The notes beneath the pieces were generated by a model. That model saw only the letters and a program-made list of their open reading frames with translations, had not been told where the DNA came from and ran no database searches. Below, piece after piece: positions 1 to 9,321 of a stretch of DNA of 35,951 nt; position 1 is the first letter of the stretch; every line of letters starts with the position of its first letter. The position numbers and the translations under genes are program-made. The DNA comes from Candidatus Timburyella stercoris (lineage in GTDB: Bacteria; Bacillota; Clostridia; Oscillospirales; Acutalibacteraceae). Where the stretch lies: the NCBI GenBank assembly GCA_904384255.1, contig CAJFJP010000005.1, forward strand, positions 1 to 35,951, read 5' to 3'.

Positions 1-159
1 TATGACAGAGATAACTGTGTAAGCGAAAAACTTAATAAAGCTATATCCCCGCTGAGGACATTGTTAAATCCGGCAGCGGGGACATTCAAAAATCAATAAA
101 ACACCGTCAGGCAGTTAGCAAAAACCAATAAAATGACATGTCCTGCAGCCGGCAAAAAA

Positions 160-2373
160 TTAGAAATGCGTGTGGAAGGTACGGTGTATAACGTCAAGCT
201 GCTGCTCCCGTGTCAGCTTAATAAAGTTAACGGCATAGCCGGAAACCCTTATAGTAAGCTGCGGGTATTTTTCCGGATGGTCCATAGCGTCTAAGAGGAC
301 CTCCCTGTTTATTACATTGACATTTATGTGGTGTCCGCCCTCGTTGAAATATCCGTCGAGCAGCCCTACAAGGTTTGCGTCCTTTTCATCCTCCGTCTTG
401 CCCAGCGACTGCGGGACTATTGAGAAAGTATAGGATATGCCGTCCTCACTGTAATCATAAGGAAGCTTGGCAACGGATATCATGGAGGCTACGCAGCCGT
501 TTTCATCGCGGCCGTGCATTGGGTTTGCACCCGGAGCAAACGGCTCGCCCTTTTTGCGCCCGTCCGGAGTATTGGAGGTCTTTTTGCCGTATACTACGTT
601 AGAAGTTATAGTGAGTATCGACAGCGTCGGCTTGCTGTGACGATAGGTCTTGTTTTTCGCCATTTTCTTCATAAACATTTTTACAATGTTTACTGCAATA
701 TCATCTACGCGGGAGTCGTTGTTGCCGAATTTTGGGAAATCACCCTCAATTTCAAAATCAACAATCAGTCCGTCCTCGCGCCTTATAGGCTTAACATTTG
801 CATATTTAATTGCCGACAGTGAGTCTGCCACCACCGAAAGTCCGGCTATGCCGCCGGCACAGGTGCGTACAATTTCCTCATCGTGCAGCGCCATCTGCAG
901 GCTCTCATAGCAGTATTTGTCGTGCATGTAGTGTATGCAGTTAAGGGTGTTGATATATAGATTTGCCAGCCAGTCGCAGATGTAGTTAAACTTGCTCATA
1001 ACGTCGTCATAGTCGAGCTTGTCGCCCTCAACAGGGCGCAGCTGCGGCGCAACCTGGTCGCCGGAAATCTCGTCCCGCCCGCCGTTTATCGCGTAAAGCA
1101 ACGCCTTTGCAAGATTGCATCTTGCACCGAAAAACTGCATCTGCTTGCCTATGCGCATGGCCGAAACACAGCAGGCTATGCCGTAATCGTCGCCGAACTT
1201 TACGCGCATAAGCTCGTCGCTTTCATATTGAATAGACGACGTCTTTATAGACATGTCAGCGCAGTACTTTTTGAAATTTTCCGGCAGGCGCGGACTCCAC
1301 AGTATCGTAAGATTAGGCTCCGGCGCCGGACCGAGGTTTTCAAGGGTGTGCAAAAAGCGGTAGCTCATTTTAGTCACCATGTGCCGCCCGTCAACGCACA
1401 TGCCGCCGATAGACTCGGTAACCCATGTCGGGTCGCCGGAAAACAGCTCGTCGTACGCAGGCGTACGCAGAAAGCGTACCAGTCTCAGCTTCATAATAAA
1501 GTGGTCGACGATTTCCTGTATCTGCTCTTCAGTGTATTTTCCGCTCTTGAGGTCGGCTTCGGCGTAAATGTCGAGGAAGGTCGACACCCTGCCCAGCGAC
1601 ATGGCGGCGCCGTTTTGCTCCTTAACAGCGGCAAGATATCCGAAATAAAGCCACTGCACGGCTTCCTTTGTGTCCTTGGCCGGCTCTGATATGTCAAAGC
1701 CGTAGGAGGCTGCCATTTTCTTCAGCTTTTTAAGCGCCTTAATCTGCTCCGAAAGCTCTTCGCGATTCCTTATAGACTCCTCATCCATAATATGGTAGTT
1801 AAGGGAGGCTTTCGCGTCTTCCTTCTCGGCTATAAGGTAGTCGCAGCCGTAAAGCGGCAGGCGGCGGTAGTCGCCTATAATGCGCCCGCGGCCGTAAGCG
1901 TCCGGCAGACCCGTTATAATGCCGCTGTGACGCGCCTTGCGCATCTCCTCGGTATATACGTCAAAAACGCCGTCATTGTGCGTCTTGCGGTATTTAAAGA
2001 CGTTTTCCACGTCCTTGTCCATTTCCCTGCCGTACGCCTCAAGCGAGGTGCGTACCATTCTTATGCCGCCAAACGGCATAATCGCCCTCTTAAGCGGAGC
2101 ATCCGTCTGAAGGCCTACTATCGTCTCCTTGTCCTTGTCAATATATCCCGGAGCATACGCGTCGATGTCGGATATCGTCTTCTCGTCTATATCCAGCACG
2201 CCGCCCGCTTCTCGCTCCTTTTTAAGCAGGATGCTAACTTCGTCCCACAGCGCCTTTGTCCGCTCTGTCGGAGGGGTAAGAAAACTTTCATCGCCGTCGT
2301 ACGGAGTGTAGTTTCTGACTATAAAATCGCGTACATCTATGCCTTTATCCCACTTGCCTTTAACAAAGCTCAT
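160..2373 (-). CDS. pflB: Pyruvate formate-lyase (formate C-acetyltransferase)
   Basis: 737 aa; adjacent catalytic cysteines ([35 protein letters not shown]) and C-terminal glycyl-radical motif RVSGYAVNF. Confidence 0.97.
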   Translation of the reverse strand: MSFVKGKWDKGIDVRDFIVRNYTPYDGDESFLTPPTERTKALWDEVSILLKKEREAGGVLDIDEKTISDIDAYAPGYIDKDKETIVGLQTDAPLKRAIMPFGGIRMVRTSLEAYGREMDKDVENVFKYRKTHNDGVFDVYTEEMRKARHSGIITGLPDAYGRGRIIGDYRRLPLYGCDYLIAEKEDAKASLNYHIMDEESIRNREELSEQIKALKKLKKMAASYGFDISEPAKDTKEAVQWLYFGYLAAVKEQNGAAMSLGRVSTFLDIYAEADLKSGKYTEEQIQEIVDHFIMKLRLVRFLRTPAYDELFSGDPTWVTESIGGMCVDGRHMVTKMSYRFLHTLENLGPAPEPNLTILWSPRLPENFKKYCADMSIKTSSIQYESDELMRVKFGDDYGIACCVSAMRIGKQMQFFGARCNLAKALLYAINGGRDEISGDQVAPQLRPVEGDKLDYDDVMSKFNYICDWLANLYINTLNCIHYMHDKYCYESLQMALHDEEIVRTCAGGIAGLSVVADSLSAIKYANVKPIRREDGLIVDFEIEGDFPKFGNNDSRVDDIAVNIVKMFMKKMAKNKTYRHSKPTLSILTITSNVVYGKKTSNTPDGRKKGEPFAPGANPMHGRDENGCVASMISVAKLPYDYSEDGISYTFSIVPQSLGKTEDEKDANLVGLLDGYFNEGGHHINVNVINREVLLDAMDHPEKYPQLTIRVSGYAVNFIKLTREQQLDVIHRTFHTHF

Positions 2374-2663
2374 ATAATCATTCCTTTCCCCGCAAGAGCT
2401 ATGCGGTTAATACAAAATTTATTTTATACTCAAAAAGTATAAATATCCTGCTTATATAATATCACCATAGCAGAATTTTGTCGAGTGAGTAAGAGTAAAT
2501 CTGCTATAGAAATCCCATATAAGCTTATACCTTGCATATTTGGCCGCAGTTAGTGTTCCAGATGTGTGCGGCAATTATACAGTACGGCGGTTATAAAAGT
2601 GCAAGGGCACACTGTTATTATTTTTTGGTTAAGCTGCGAGCATTGAAGATCATATAATATATT

Positions 2664-2704
2664 ATATTTAATATGCTCATATTCCAAATGAGCATATTAA
2701 ATAT
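2664..2704. repeat. Perfect 17-bp inverted repeat with 7-nt loop (ATATTTAATATGCTCAT-ATTCCAA-ATGAGCATATTAAATAT)
   Basis: Read directly; lies between the 3' end of the GNAT gene and the pflB upstream region. Confidence 0.9.
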
Positions 2705-2726
2705 GCACTACAGTTAAAATTAAAAA

Positions 2727-3278
2727 TCAGCGATATAAAATATAATTCAGCTCATCAAATTCCTTATTAAGCTGTTTTGCAAAGCGCTTATCGGAACCGA
2801 CATATTTAAATCCGCATTTTTGAATAACTCTTTTAGATTGCTCGTTTTGTACAAAATGAGAAACAGCAATGGCATCGAGCTTATAATTTTCAAAACAGAA
2901 TAAGATTACCGCCTTAACGGCTTCCGGCATCAGTCCCATACCCCAGTAATCCTTTGACAGTGCATAGCCTAGTTCCTTTATCCTTAAAGCTTTAAGCTCA
3001 GATTCGACTTCGTCGCGTAATGGATGCAGGCCGAGCGAGCCGATAACCCTGCCGTTTTCCTTATACACTATGGCAAAGACATTTTTGCCATCAATAAACG
3101 ATCTCAGCACCTGTCTTGAAATGTCAATATTATCATGGTGCGGCCACCCGGCCATTTCGCCAACACCGGGGACGGAAGCATAATCGTAAAAATCATGTAT
3201 GTCGCTTTCTTCCCACGGCCTCAGCAGCAGCCGTGCAGTATTAATGTGTTCACCGGTTATATCAATTTTTATATCCAT
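2727..3278 (-). CDS. GNAT family N-acetyltransferase (RimJ/RimL-like)
   Basis: TARLLLRPWEESD...ELGYALSKDYWGMGLMPEAVKAVILFCFE pattern; start reassigned from 3326 to internal ATG at 3278 (MDIKIDITG), which has an upstream GGAG. Confidence 0.85.
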   Translation of the reverse strand: MDIKIDITGEHINTARLLLRPWEESDIHDFYDYASVPGVGEMAGWPHHDNIDISRQVLRSFIDGKNVFAIVYKENGRVIGSLGLHPLRDEVESELKALRIKELGYALSKDYWGMGLMPEAVKAVILFCFENYKLDAIAVSHFVQNEQSKRVIQKCGFKYVGSDKRFAKQLNKEFDELNYILYR

Positions 3279-3896
3279 GTCATATATTCTCCATTTATGG
3301 TAAAAATAGTCCTGCCGGCAAGGCAATAGGCAATTGCTTTTTGTAATTGATTAGAGCAGAGCACCGGTAAAAGCGGAATATCGGCAAGTTTCCCATTTTT
3401 GCGCTGCGGCCGCTTTGGCTGACAGAAATAAACAATGTTAATCAAAATTAAGATAATACGGCAAAACAATTTATCGGCAAAAGTAAAGCTGTGATTATTG
3501 GTAAATGCCGGGCCGTTTTTTTGCCTGAGCCAAGCGGTATAGGCACATGAGCAATGCTTTTATTCAATTAAGAAAGCGCCGTAAAAACTACAGCGCAAAA
3601 TTTGCTTCTAAAAACACACAGCATTAATATCTGCAAGATGGTTATAAATCCTGCATAATACGCCTGCTACATTTATTAAAGCAAAAGACAAATGCCGGAC
3701 ATTTAAATTGTTTTAAACGTCCGGCTGTTCAGCTTAACATTTAAGATATAGCCGTGCCGGTTATATGCCACACCGTATACTATATAAAGGCCAAATTTTC
3801 CGGCAGATGGCTAAAAACCTATGCCTTATACTTTACAGTAAGCTTTGCGTGACGGGAGGCGGCGCATTGAACAGTCAAGCAGTGCGCTGCGGCTGT

Positions 3897-5549
3897 TTAT
3901 TTTTTAAAATATTCTGCCGCCCTGTTTAGTCTGGAAGATGTTCTGTCTCGACCAAGTATTTTCATAATTTCAAACAAATCCGGCGAGTTTTTGCGTCCCG
4001 TAACCGCCGTGCGTATTACCGCCGACACATCGCCGATATGTCCTTTATACTTATCGGGCTCAGACTTATACTCTTTCGTGTTTTCGGCATAGCCCAGAGA
4101 GGAGCATAACTGCTTGACGCTGTCAAACCACAGAGTCTTATCCCCGTCTAAGTGCGGATTTTCAGCATAACGCTCCAATATTTCCACCGCATCAGAAGCG
4201 GATACGTTTTCCGGCAGTTCATACTGCGGTGCAAATGTGTCGTCATAAAAATAAGATATAAACTGCGCCGTCTCATTCCACTTCGCAATATCCTTGCGCG
4301 GTTTGGGAATATCCCTGTCAATGGAGAAAATGGCCGCGGCATAAGCCTTGTCGCCGCTTAGCCTGTTATATAATGCCGCATCGTATTTTTCAGCCCAGCT
4401 AAGCAGGCTGTTCAGCACATCTTCAGTGCTCATGCGGGAGATGTAATTTTTGCTTACATCCAGCAGCTTGTCCATGTCGAACAGCGCGCCCGACTGACTC
4501 ATTTTATTAAGCTTTAAGTCAAAGTCGAATATGTCGGCGTCCTTATTCGCACGCCGCCAGTCCTCAAAGCCAGAGCTCGCTATGGTAAGCAGATATTCCA
4601 GCACGGCGCGCGGCTCAAATCCCTGCTCGGAAAAATACTTAACCGCTGCCTCAGGGTCACGGCGCTTGGAAAGCTTACGCTTCGAGCCGCCCTCGCTTTT
4701 CATAATGGGCGCTATATGCGCATATTTCGGCGGCTTAAAGCCAAGCAAGCGGAAAAGCTGCAGATGTATAGGTACCGAGCTTATCCACTCATCGCCGCGT
4801 ATAACATGGGTGGTACGCATTAAATGATCGTCGACGGCATGCGCAAAATGGTAGGTGGGTATGCCATCGGATTTAAGCAGGACTATATCGGTGTCGTTTT
4901 CAGGCATTTCTATTTTGCCCTTTATGGCGTCGGTAAAGATTACCTTGTTTTCTTCATTTCCCGGTGATTTCAGCCTTAATACATATGGTGCGCCGGCATC
5001 GAGCTTTTGCTTTATTTCATCAATTGAAAGGCTGCGGCAGCGGGCATATTTGCCGTAATACCCCGGGCGAATTTTCTGACTTTCCTGCTCGCTGCGGGTT
5101 TGCTCCAATTCCTCTTCGGTGCAGAAGCAGGGATATGCCAGCCCCTCAAGCACAAGCTTCTTTGCGGCAGAATGATAAATATCTCTGCGCAGCCGCTGCC
5201 TATAAGGAGCATATGAACCCTTTTCGCCATCCGGCATAAAGCCCTCGTCCGGTACTATGCCGAAGGATATAAGACCGTTTACAATGTCTTCAAGCCCGCC
5301 TTCAACCTCGCGCTTTTTGTCGGTGTCTTCAATGCGCAGATAAAATATGCCGTCTTTGCCGGCCGCCATGCGGTTGATAAGCGCTGAGTAAAGCACGCCT
5401 AAATGCAGATATCCCGTGGGACTCGGAGCCAGACGCGTTACCTTTACCCCCTCTTTAAGTCCGCGGTGAGGATATTTTTCTTCATAATATTCAAAGTCCT
5501 TTATATCCTTGTCAAATAAAAGGTCCGCTAAATAACGATTGCTGTCCAA
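3897..5549 (-). CDS. gltX: Glutamate--tRNA ligase
   Basis: 550 aa; class I signatures RLAPSPTGYLHLG and KRKLSKR. Confidence 0.95.
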   Translation of the reverse strand: MDSNRYLADLLFDKDIKDFEYYEEKYPHRGLKEGVKVTRLAPSPTGYLHLGVLYSALINRMAAGKDGIFYLRIEDTDKKREVEGGLEDIVNGLISFGIVPDEGFMPDGEKGSYAPYRQRLRRDIYHSAAKKLVLEGLAYPCFCTEEELEQTRSEQESQKIRPGYYGKYARCRSLSIDEIKQKLDAGAPYVLRLKSPGNEENKVIFTDAIKGKIEMPENDTDIVLLKSDGIPTYHFAHAVDDHLMRTTHVIRGDEWISSVPIHLQLFRLLGFKPPKYAHIAPIMKSEGGSKRKLSKRRDPEAAVKYFSEQGFEPRAVLEYLLTIASSGFEDWRRANKDADIFDFDLKLNKMSQSGALFDMDKLLDVSKNYISRMSTEDVLNSLLSWAEKYDAALYNRLSGDKAYAAAIFSIDRDIPKPRKDIAKWNETAQFISYFYDDTFAPQYELPENVSASDAVEILERYAENPHLDGDKTLWFDSVKQLCSSLGYAENTKEYKSEPDKYKGHIGDVSAVIRTAVTGRKNSPDLFEIMKILGRDRTSSRLNRAAEYFKK

Positions 5550-6211
5550 ATTAAACTCTCCTTATAATATATAGTAAATAAGCTGTCAAACAAGCTTTAT
5601 TATGATACAAAAATTGATTTTTGCACCGGTAATCCGCCTAATTTCAATTATAGCTATATTATCGCAGAAACCGGCGCAACTATCAACCCAATTTGGAAAT
5701 TTTTATGCATATGACATGCCTTGTCTGCTTAGCTTTTAAGTGTGAAAACAGTAAGTTCAATAAGCCGCACAGATGAAAATGCTCATATTTTATATATTAA
5801 TAAATTGCCGATTTGACGCGTGAGTTATAATATTCTGCTGAAAAGGTTATAGCCATATTTTTAACTATGCCTTGGCTTTTAAGCGCAATGTACACAATTT
5901 GCGGGATATCAAATATCAGCTCATCCCGGCTGTTTAAACACGATATTGAATATGACAACCGGAGCCGGCGGCAGCGTTTTATATCCGACAAGATGCGATA
6001 ATTGTAAAAAATATTACACTATGCCGAGAGCATATATCTGCGTCTGAATTTATAGATGGCCTTATTTTTCGTACAGTTAAACATCATTTGACTGCTTTGC
6101 TTTTTGGCGTTGCGCCGCTGCCGGCTGAAAAAGGGAAAGGTATAGCAAAAGAGTTCTTTTATATATCGGATATATATGATAAAATATAAAAAAAGAACAA
6201 GAGGTGCCGAT

Positions 6212-7093
6212 ATGAGAAAAAAGGTTTCCGCGTTTTTATTGGCTGTTGCACTGCTAATGCTGCCTAGCTGCGATATGTTGGGCATACAGCCGCATACAGC
6301 CGTTTCATCGGTTTCCGGCGGTACAATGGAAGTGCATTTTATAGATGCAGGACAGGCCGACGCTATCTTTATAAGGCTGCCGGACGGCAAAATTATGCAG
6401 ATTGACGCAGGGAAAAATAATACCGGCGACGAGATAACAAAATATATAAAATCGCAAGGCGTTGAAAAAATAGATTATCTTATAGGTACTCACCCTCACG
6501 AGGATCACATAGGCGGACTGGATAATGTTATAGAAGAGTTTGAAATAGGCAAAATTTATATGCCGCGTGTTTCTGTCTCCGAAACTCCGACGACACAGAC
6601 TTATGAGGATGTACTGACAGCGGTAAAAGACAAAGGACTGACAATAACGGCGCCGCATGCGGGCGATGTAATAATAAATGGCGAAGGCTATACTGCTGAG
6701 GTGCTTTCTCCAAAGCGTGAAGACTATACCGACTTAAACGAATATTCGATAGCAATAAAGCTTACATACGGCTCGGAGAAGTTCTTGTTTATGGGTGATG
6801 CTGAAGCAATAAACGAGCGTGAGATAATAGATGCTGGCTATGACATTGACACAGATGTGCTAAAATTGGGGCATCACGGCAGCAGCACTTCTTCTACTGA
6901 GGCTTTTTTAAAGAAAGCATCGCCGGATTATGCTGTAATATCTTGCGGTATGGGCAACTCGTACGGACACCCGCATGACGAGGTGCTTAAACGTTGCAAT
7001 GATCTAAAAATAAATGTGCTCCGCACTGATACCGACGGCACAATAATTATGAGGACCGATGGTGAAAGTATAGATGTATCAAAAGAAAAATAG
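6212..7093 (+). CDS. ComEC-C-terminal-like MBL-fold hydrolase, predicted lipoprotein
   Basis: HxHxDH motif (THPHEDHIGGLDN), LKLGHHGSSTSS, GHPHDEVL; start reassigned to 6212 (MRKKVSAFLLAVALLMLPSC lipobox) with RBS AGAGGTG. Confidence 0.88.
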   Translation: MRKKVSAFLLAVALLMLPSCDMLGIQPHTAVSSVSGGTMEVHFIDAGQADAIFIRLPDGKIMQIDAGKNNTGDEITKYIKSQGVEKIDYLIGTHPHEDHIGGLDNVIEEFEIGKIYMPRVSVSETPTTQTYEDVLTAVKDKGLTITAPHAGDVIINGEGYTAEVLSPKREDYTDLNEYSIAIKLTYGSEKFLFMGDAEAINEREIIDAGYDIDTDVLKLGHHGSSTSSTEAFLKKASPDYAVISCGMGNSYGHPHDEVLKRCNDLKINVLRTDTDGTIIMRTDGESIDVSKEK

Positions 7094-7334
7094 CTCGGCA
7101 TACATTTAGCAAAGCCTGCGGGTTTAGACTGAACTCACAGAAAAGCGCTTTATAACGGCCGTATGTTTTTCATATGCCTGTACAAAACCGCAAATTGGAG
7201 GCGCAATGGAAACGAGTGCGGTTGTGCGCCTTTGTGACGAAGCGGGCCACGGGCAAACGGAAAATACAGAATAAATGGCGTTATGAAAAGATATCAGCGA
7301 AAGATTTTGACCGTATCATAAAGATGCGGCGCGT

Positions 7335-7612
7335 ATTTTTTGTTTAAGCTGCTGGTGACTGAACCCGATATGCCGAAAATGTACCGATGCAGCGTTTCAC
7401 TTTTTCGCCCTTTGGCGTACATCTGATGTGATTAAGCATACTGGTGGCATCAAAAGTAAAAGTTTATTCCTGCCTCATTTTAGGTGCGAAGCAGTTTTCG
7501 TGCGTGCAAGGTATAAATTTTTGTCATATGGCAGTATGGCAAAAATTTTAACGCAATGATCTACGCACAAAAAACTCTGAAAACAATATTCTGTTCGGCA
7601 CTGGGCGGCTTA
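7335..7612 (+). repeat. Degenerate interspersed repeat, copy A
   Basis: Colinear by eye with the reverse complement of 8862-9142; contains palindrome 7515-7548. Confidence 0.75.
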
Positions 7613-7944
7613 AGCACATGCGAGATAAGTTTGCTGCATAGCAAAAAATGTCCGAAAAGTATGCTTCAGCTTTTTGTCTTATTTCTGGCAAAGCGCTTTA
7701 ATGCGCTTAATATGTCTAAGCCGAGAGTATTCGGCAGATTTTGCAGGCTTGAAGGCAAATCCTGAATGCTGTTTGCCTGCTGAAAAGTGGCAGTATGATA
7801 AATGGTCGGAGGACTGCCTGTTCTGACTCAAAAGCGAGCATGGCGGATATAACTGCGAGATTAGCGTAACTATCAGTGAAGAGAGCCATGATTTCGCTGC
7901 AGGCAGATGAAGCGACAAATATAAAAAAGCGGAGATAAAAAATT

Positions 7945-8667
7945 ATGTCAGAAATATTTTCCCGATTAGAAATGCTTATAGGTAAAGAAGCGCTTAAAAA
8001 GCTCAGCGACAGCAAAGTAGCGATATTCGGTATCGGAGGAGTGGGCGGCTATACAGCGGAAGCGCTCATACGTTGCGGTGTTGGCAGTTTTATACTCATT
8101 GACAACGACACAGTGTCAGCTTCCAACATAAACCGCCAAATAATAGCCGACGAAACTACAGTGGGAAAATATAAAACAGAGGTAATGCGCGAGCGAATGC
8201 TTAAAATAAACAGCGCGGCAAAAATAGAGGAAATAAGAAAGTTTTATCTGCCGGGCGACAACCTTGACTTTTTATCAGGCTGTGATTATGTGGTCGACGC
8301 TATAGACACAGTATCATCAAAAATAGAGCTAGCGGTGTGGTGTGAAAGCATGGGCCTGCCGCTGGTAAGCGCGATGGGTGCAGGAAACAAGCTTAATCCG
8401 GCAATGTTTGAAGCAGCAGATATATACGATACATCTGTATGCCCGCTTTGCCGGGTAATGCGGACAAATCTTAGAAAGCGGGGCGTAAAATCGCTTAGGG
8501 TGGTGTATTCAAAAGAAAAGCCGATAGCTCCCATTTGCCATAGCAATGTTGAAAATGATAACAAGCTCAGTGCATCCCATAGGCCGCTGCCGGGGAGCAT
8601 ACAAATGGCACCGGCAGCCTGCGGCCTTATTATCGCATATGAAGTGGTGAAGAATATAATAAAATAG
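7945..8667 (+). CDS. tcdA: tRNA threonylcarbamoyladenosine dehydratase (TcdA/ThiF/HesA family)
   Basis: GIGGVGGYTAEALIRCGVG nucleotide-binding motif, NINRQ, SHRPLPGSIQMAPAACGLIIA typical of TcdA; RBS GGAG upstream. Confidence 0.9.
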   Translation: MSEIFSRLEMLIGKEALKKLSDSKVAIFGIGGVGGYTAEALIRCGVGSFILIDNDTVSASNINRQIIADETTVGKYKTEVMRERMLKINSAAKIEEIRKFYLPGDNLDFLSGCDYVVDAIDTVSSKIELAVWCESMGLPLVSAMGAGNKLNPAMFEAADIYDTSVCPLCRVMRTNLRKRGVKSLRVVYSKEKPIAPICHSNVENDNKLSASHRPLPGSIQMAPAACGLIIAYEVVKNIIK

Positions 8668-8861
8668 CAATAATGACAATTGCCGGCAAAAATTATATTT
8701 TAGGGCTATAAAATAATGTAAATAAACTTGTACAGCAATACAGCAGGGCTCTTGCAGAAAAAACGTCTTACCATGTATTATTTTTGCATAAATATATATT
8801 AGTGTAAATCAAAAACACAGCGGAAAATATTTATAATTTAATTAGCATTGGTGAATTGTAT

Positions 8862-9142
8862 AATCTGCCGAGTGTCGAACATAATATAGCTTTCGGCAGC
8901 TTTTCCGCGCAGACTGTGTTTAAAATCTTTGCCATACAGCAATATGGCAAAGATTTGTGCCTTACACACATCACACATAAAAACATTCTCGCTGAAATTG
9001 CTTTATAACTAAAATGCCGGCGGCAGGGATTTTTAAAATGGCTGGCGAGCTGACGCACACCAAGAGAGAAAAAGAAAATACGCGTCGGCACATTTTTGGC
9101 ATATTGAATTCAGCCTCCGGCAGCTTAAGCAAACAAAAATTG
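8862..9142 (-). repeat. Degenerate interspersed repeat, copy B (inverted relative to copy A)
   Basis: Reverse complement aligns by eye end-to-end with 7335-7612; contains perfect 14-bp palindrome 8923-8956. Confidence 0.75.
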
Positions 9143-9321
9143 GTCGTCAAATAATACTGGCTAAACATATATTATGCATTTGGTACGCCTTAATATTGAT
9201 AACAGAATATGATATTTATGTAACAATAAATACAATTTTGTAATAAAGTATCGACTTCCTTGACACATGCCGATTAAACGTATAAAATAAAACTACATTA
9301 TTAAATGGAGATGTATGTTAT

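Noticed and set aside
375-2442. Multiple plus-strand ORFs over the pflB region (e.g. 1228..1689, 1792..2442)
   Set aside because: Antisense shadows of a highly conserved pflB gene; no independent protein signature.
2610-2650. Possible third copy of the tcdA-flanking repeat (TTTTTTGGTTAAGCTGC)
   Set aside because: Similarity is limited to ~17 nt of T-rich sequence and does not extend; could be chance.
5797-5991. 64-aa minus-strand ORF in the gltX/MBL gap
   Set aside because: No RBS, no recognisable family and no homology I can support; left uncalled.
7679-8015. Minus-strand ORFs over repeat copy A and the tcdA start
   Set aside because: They overlap degenerate repeat sequence and the 5' end of tcdA; no independent support.
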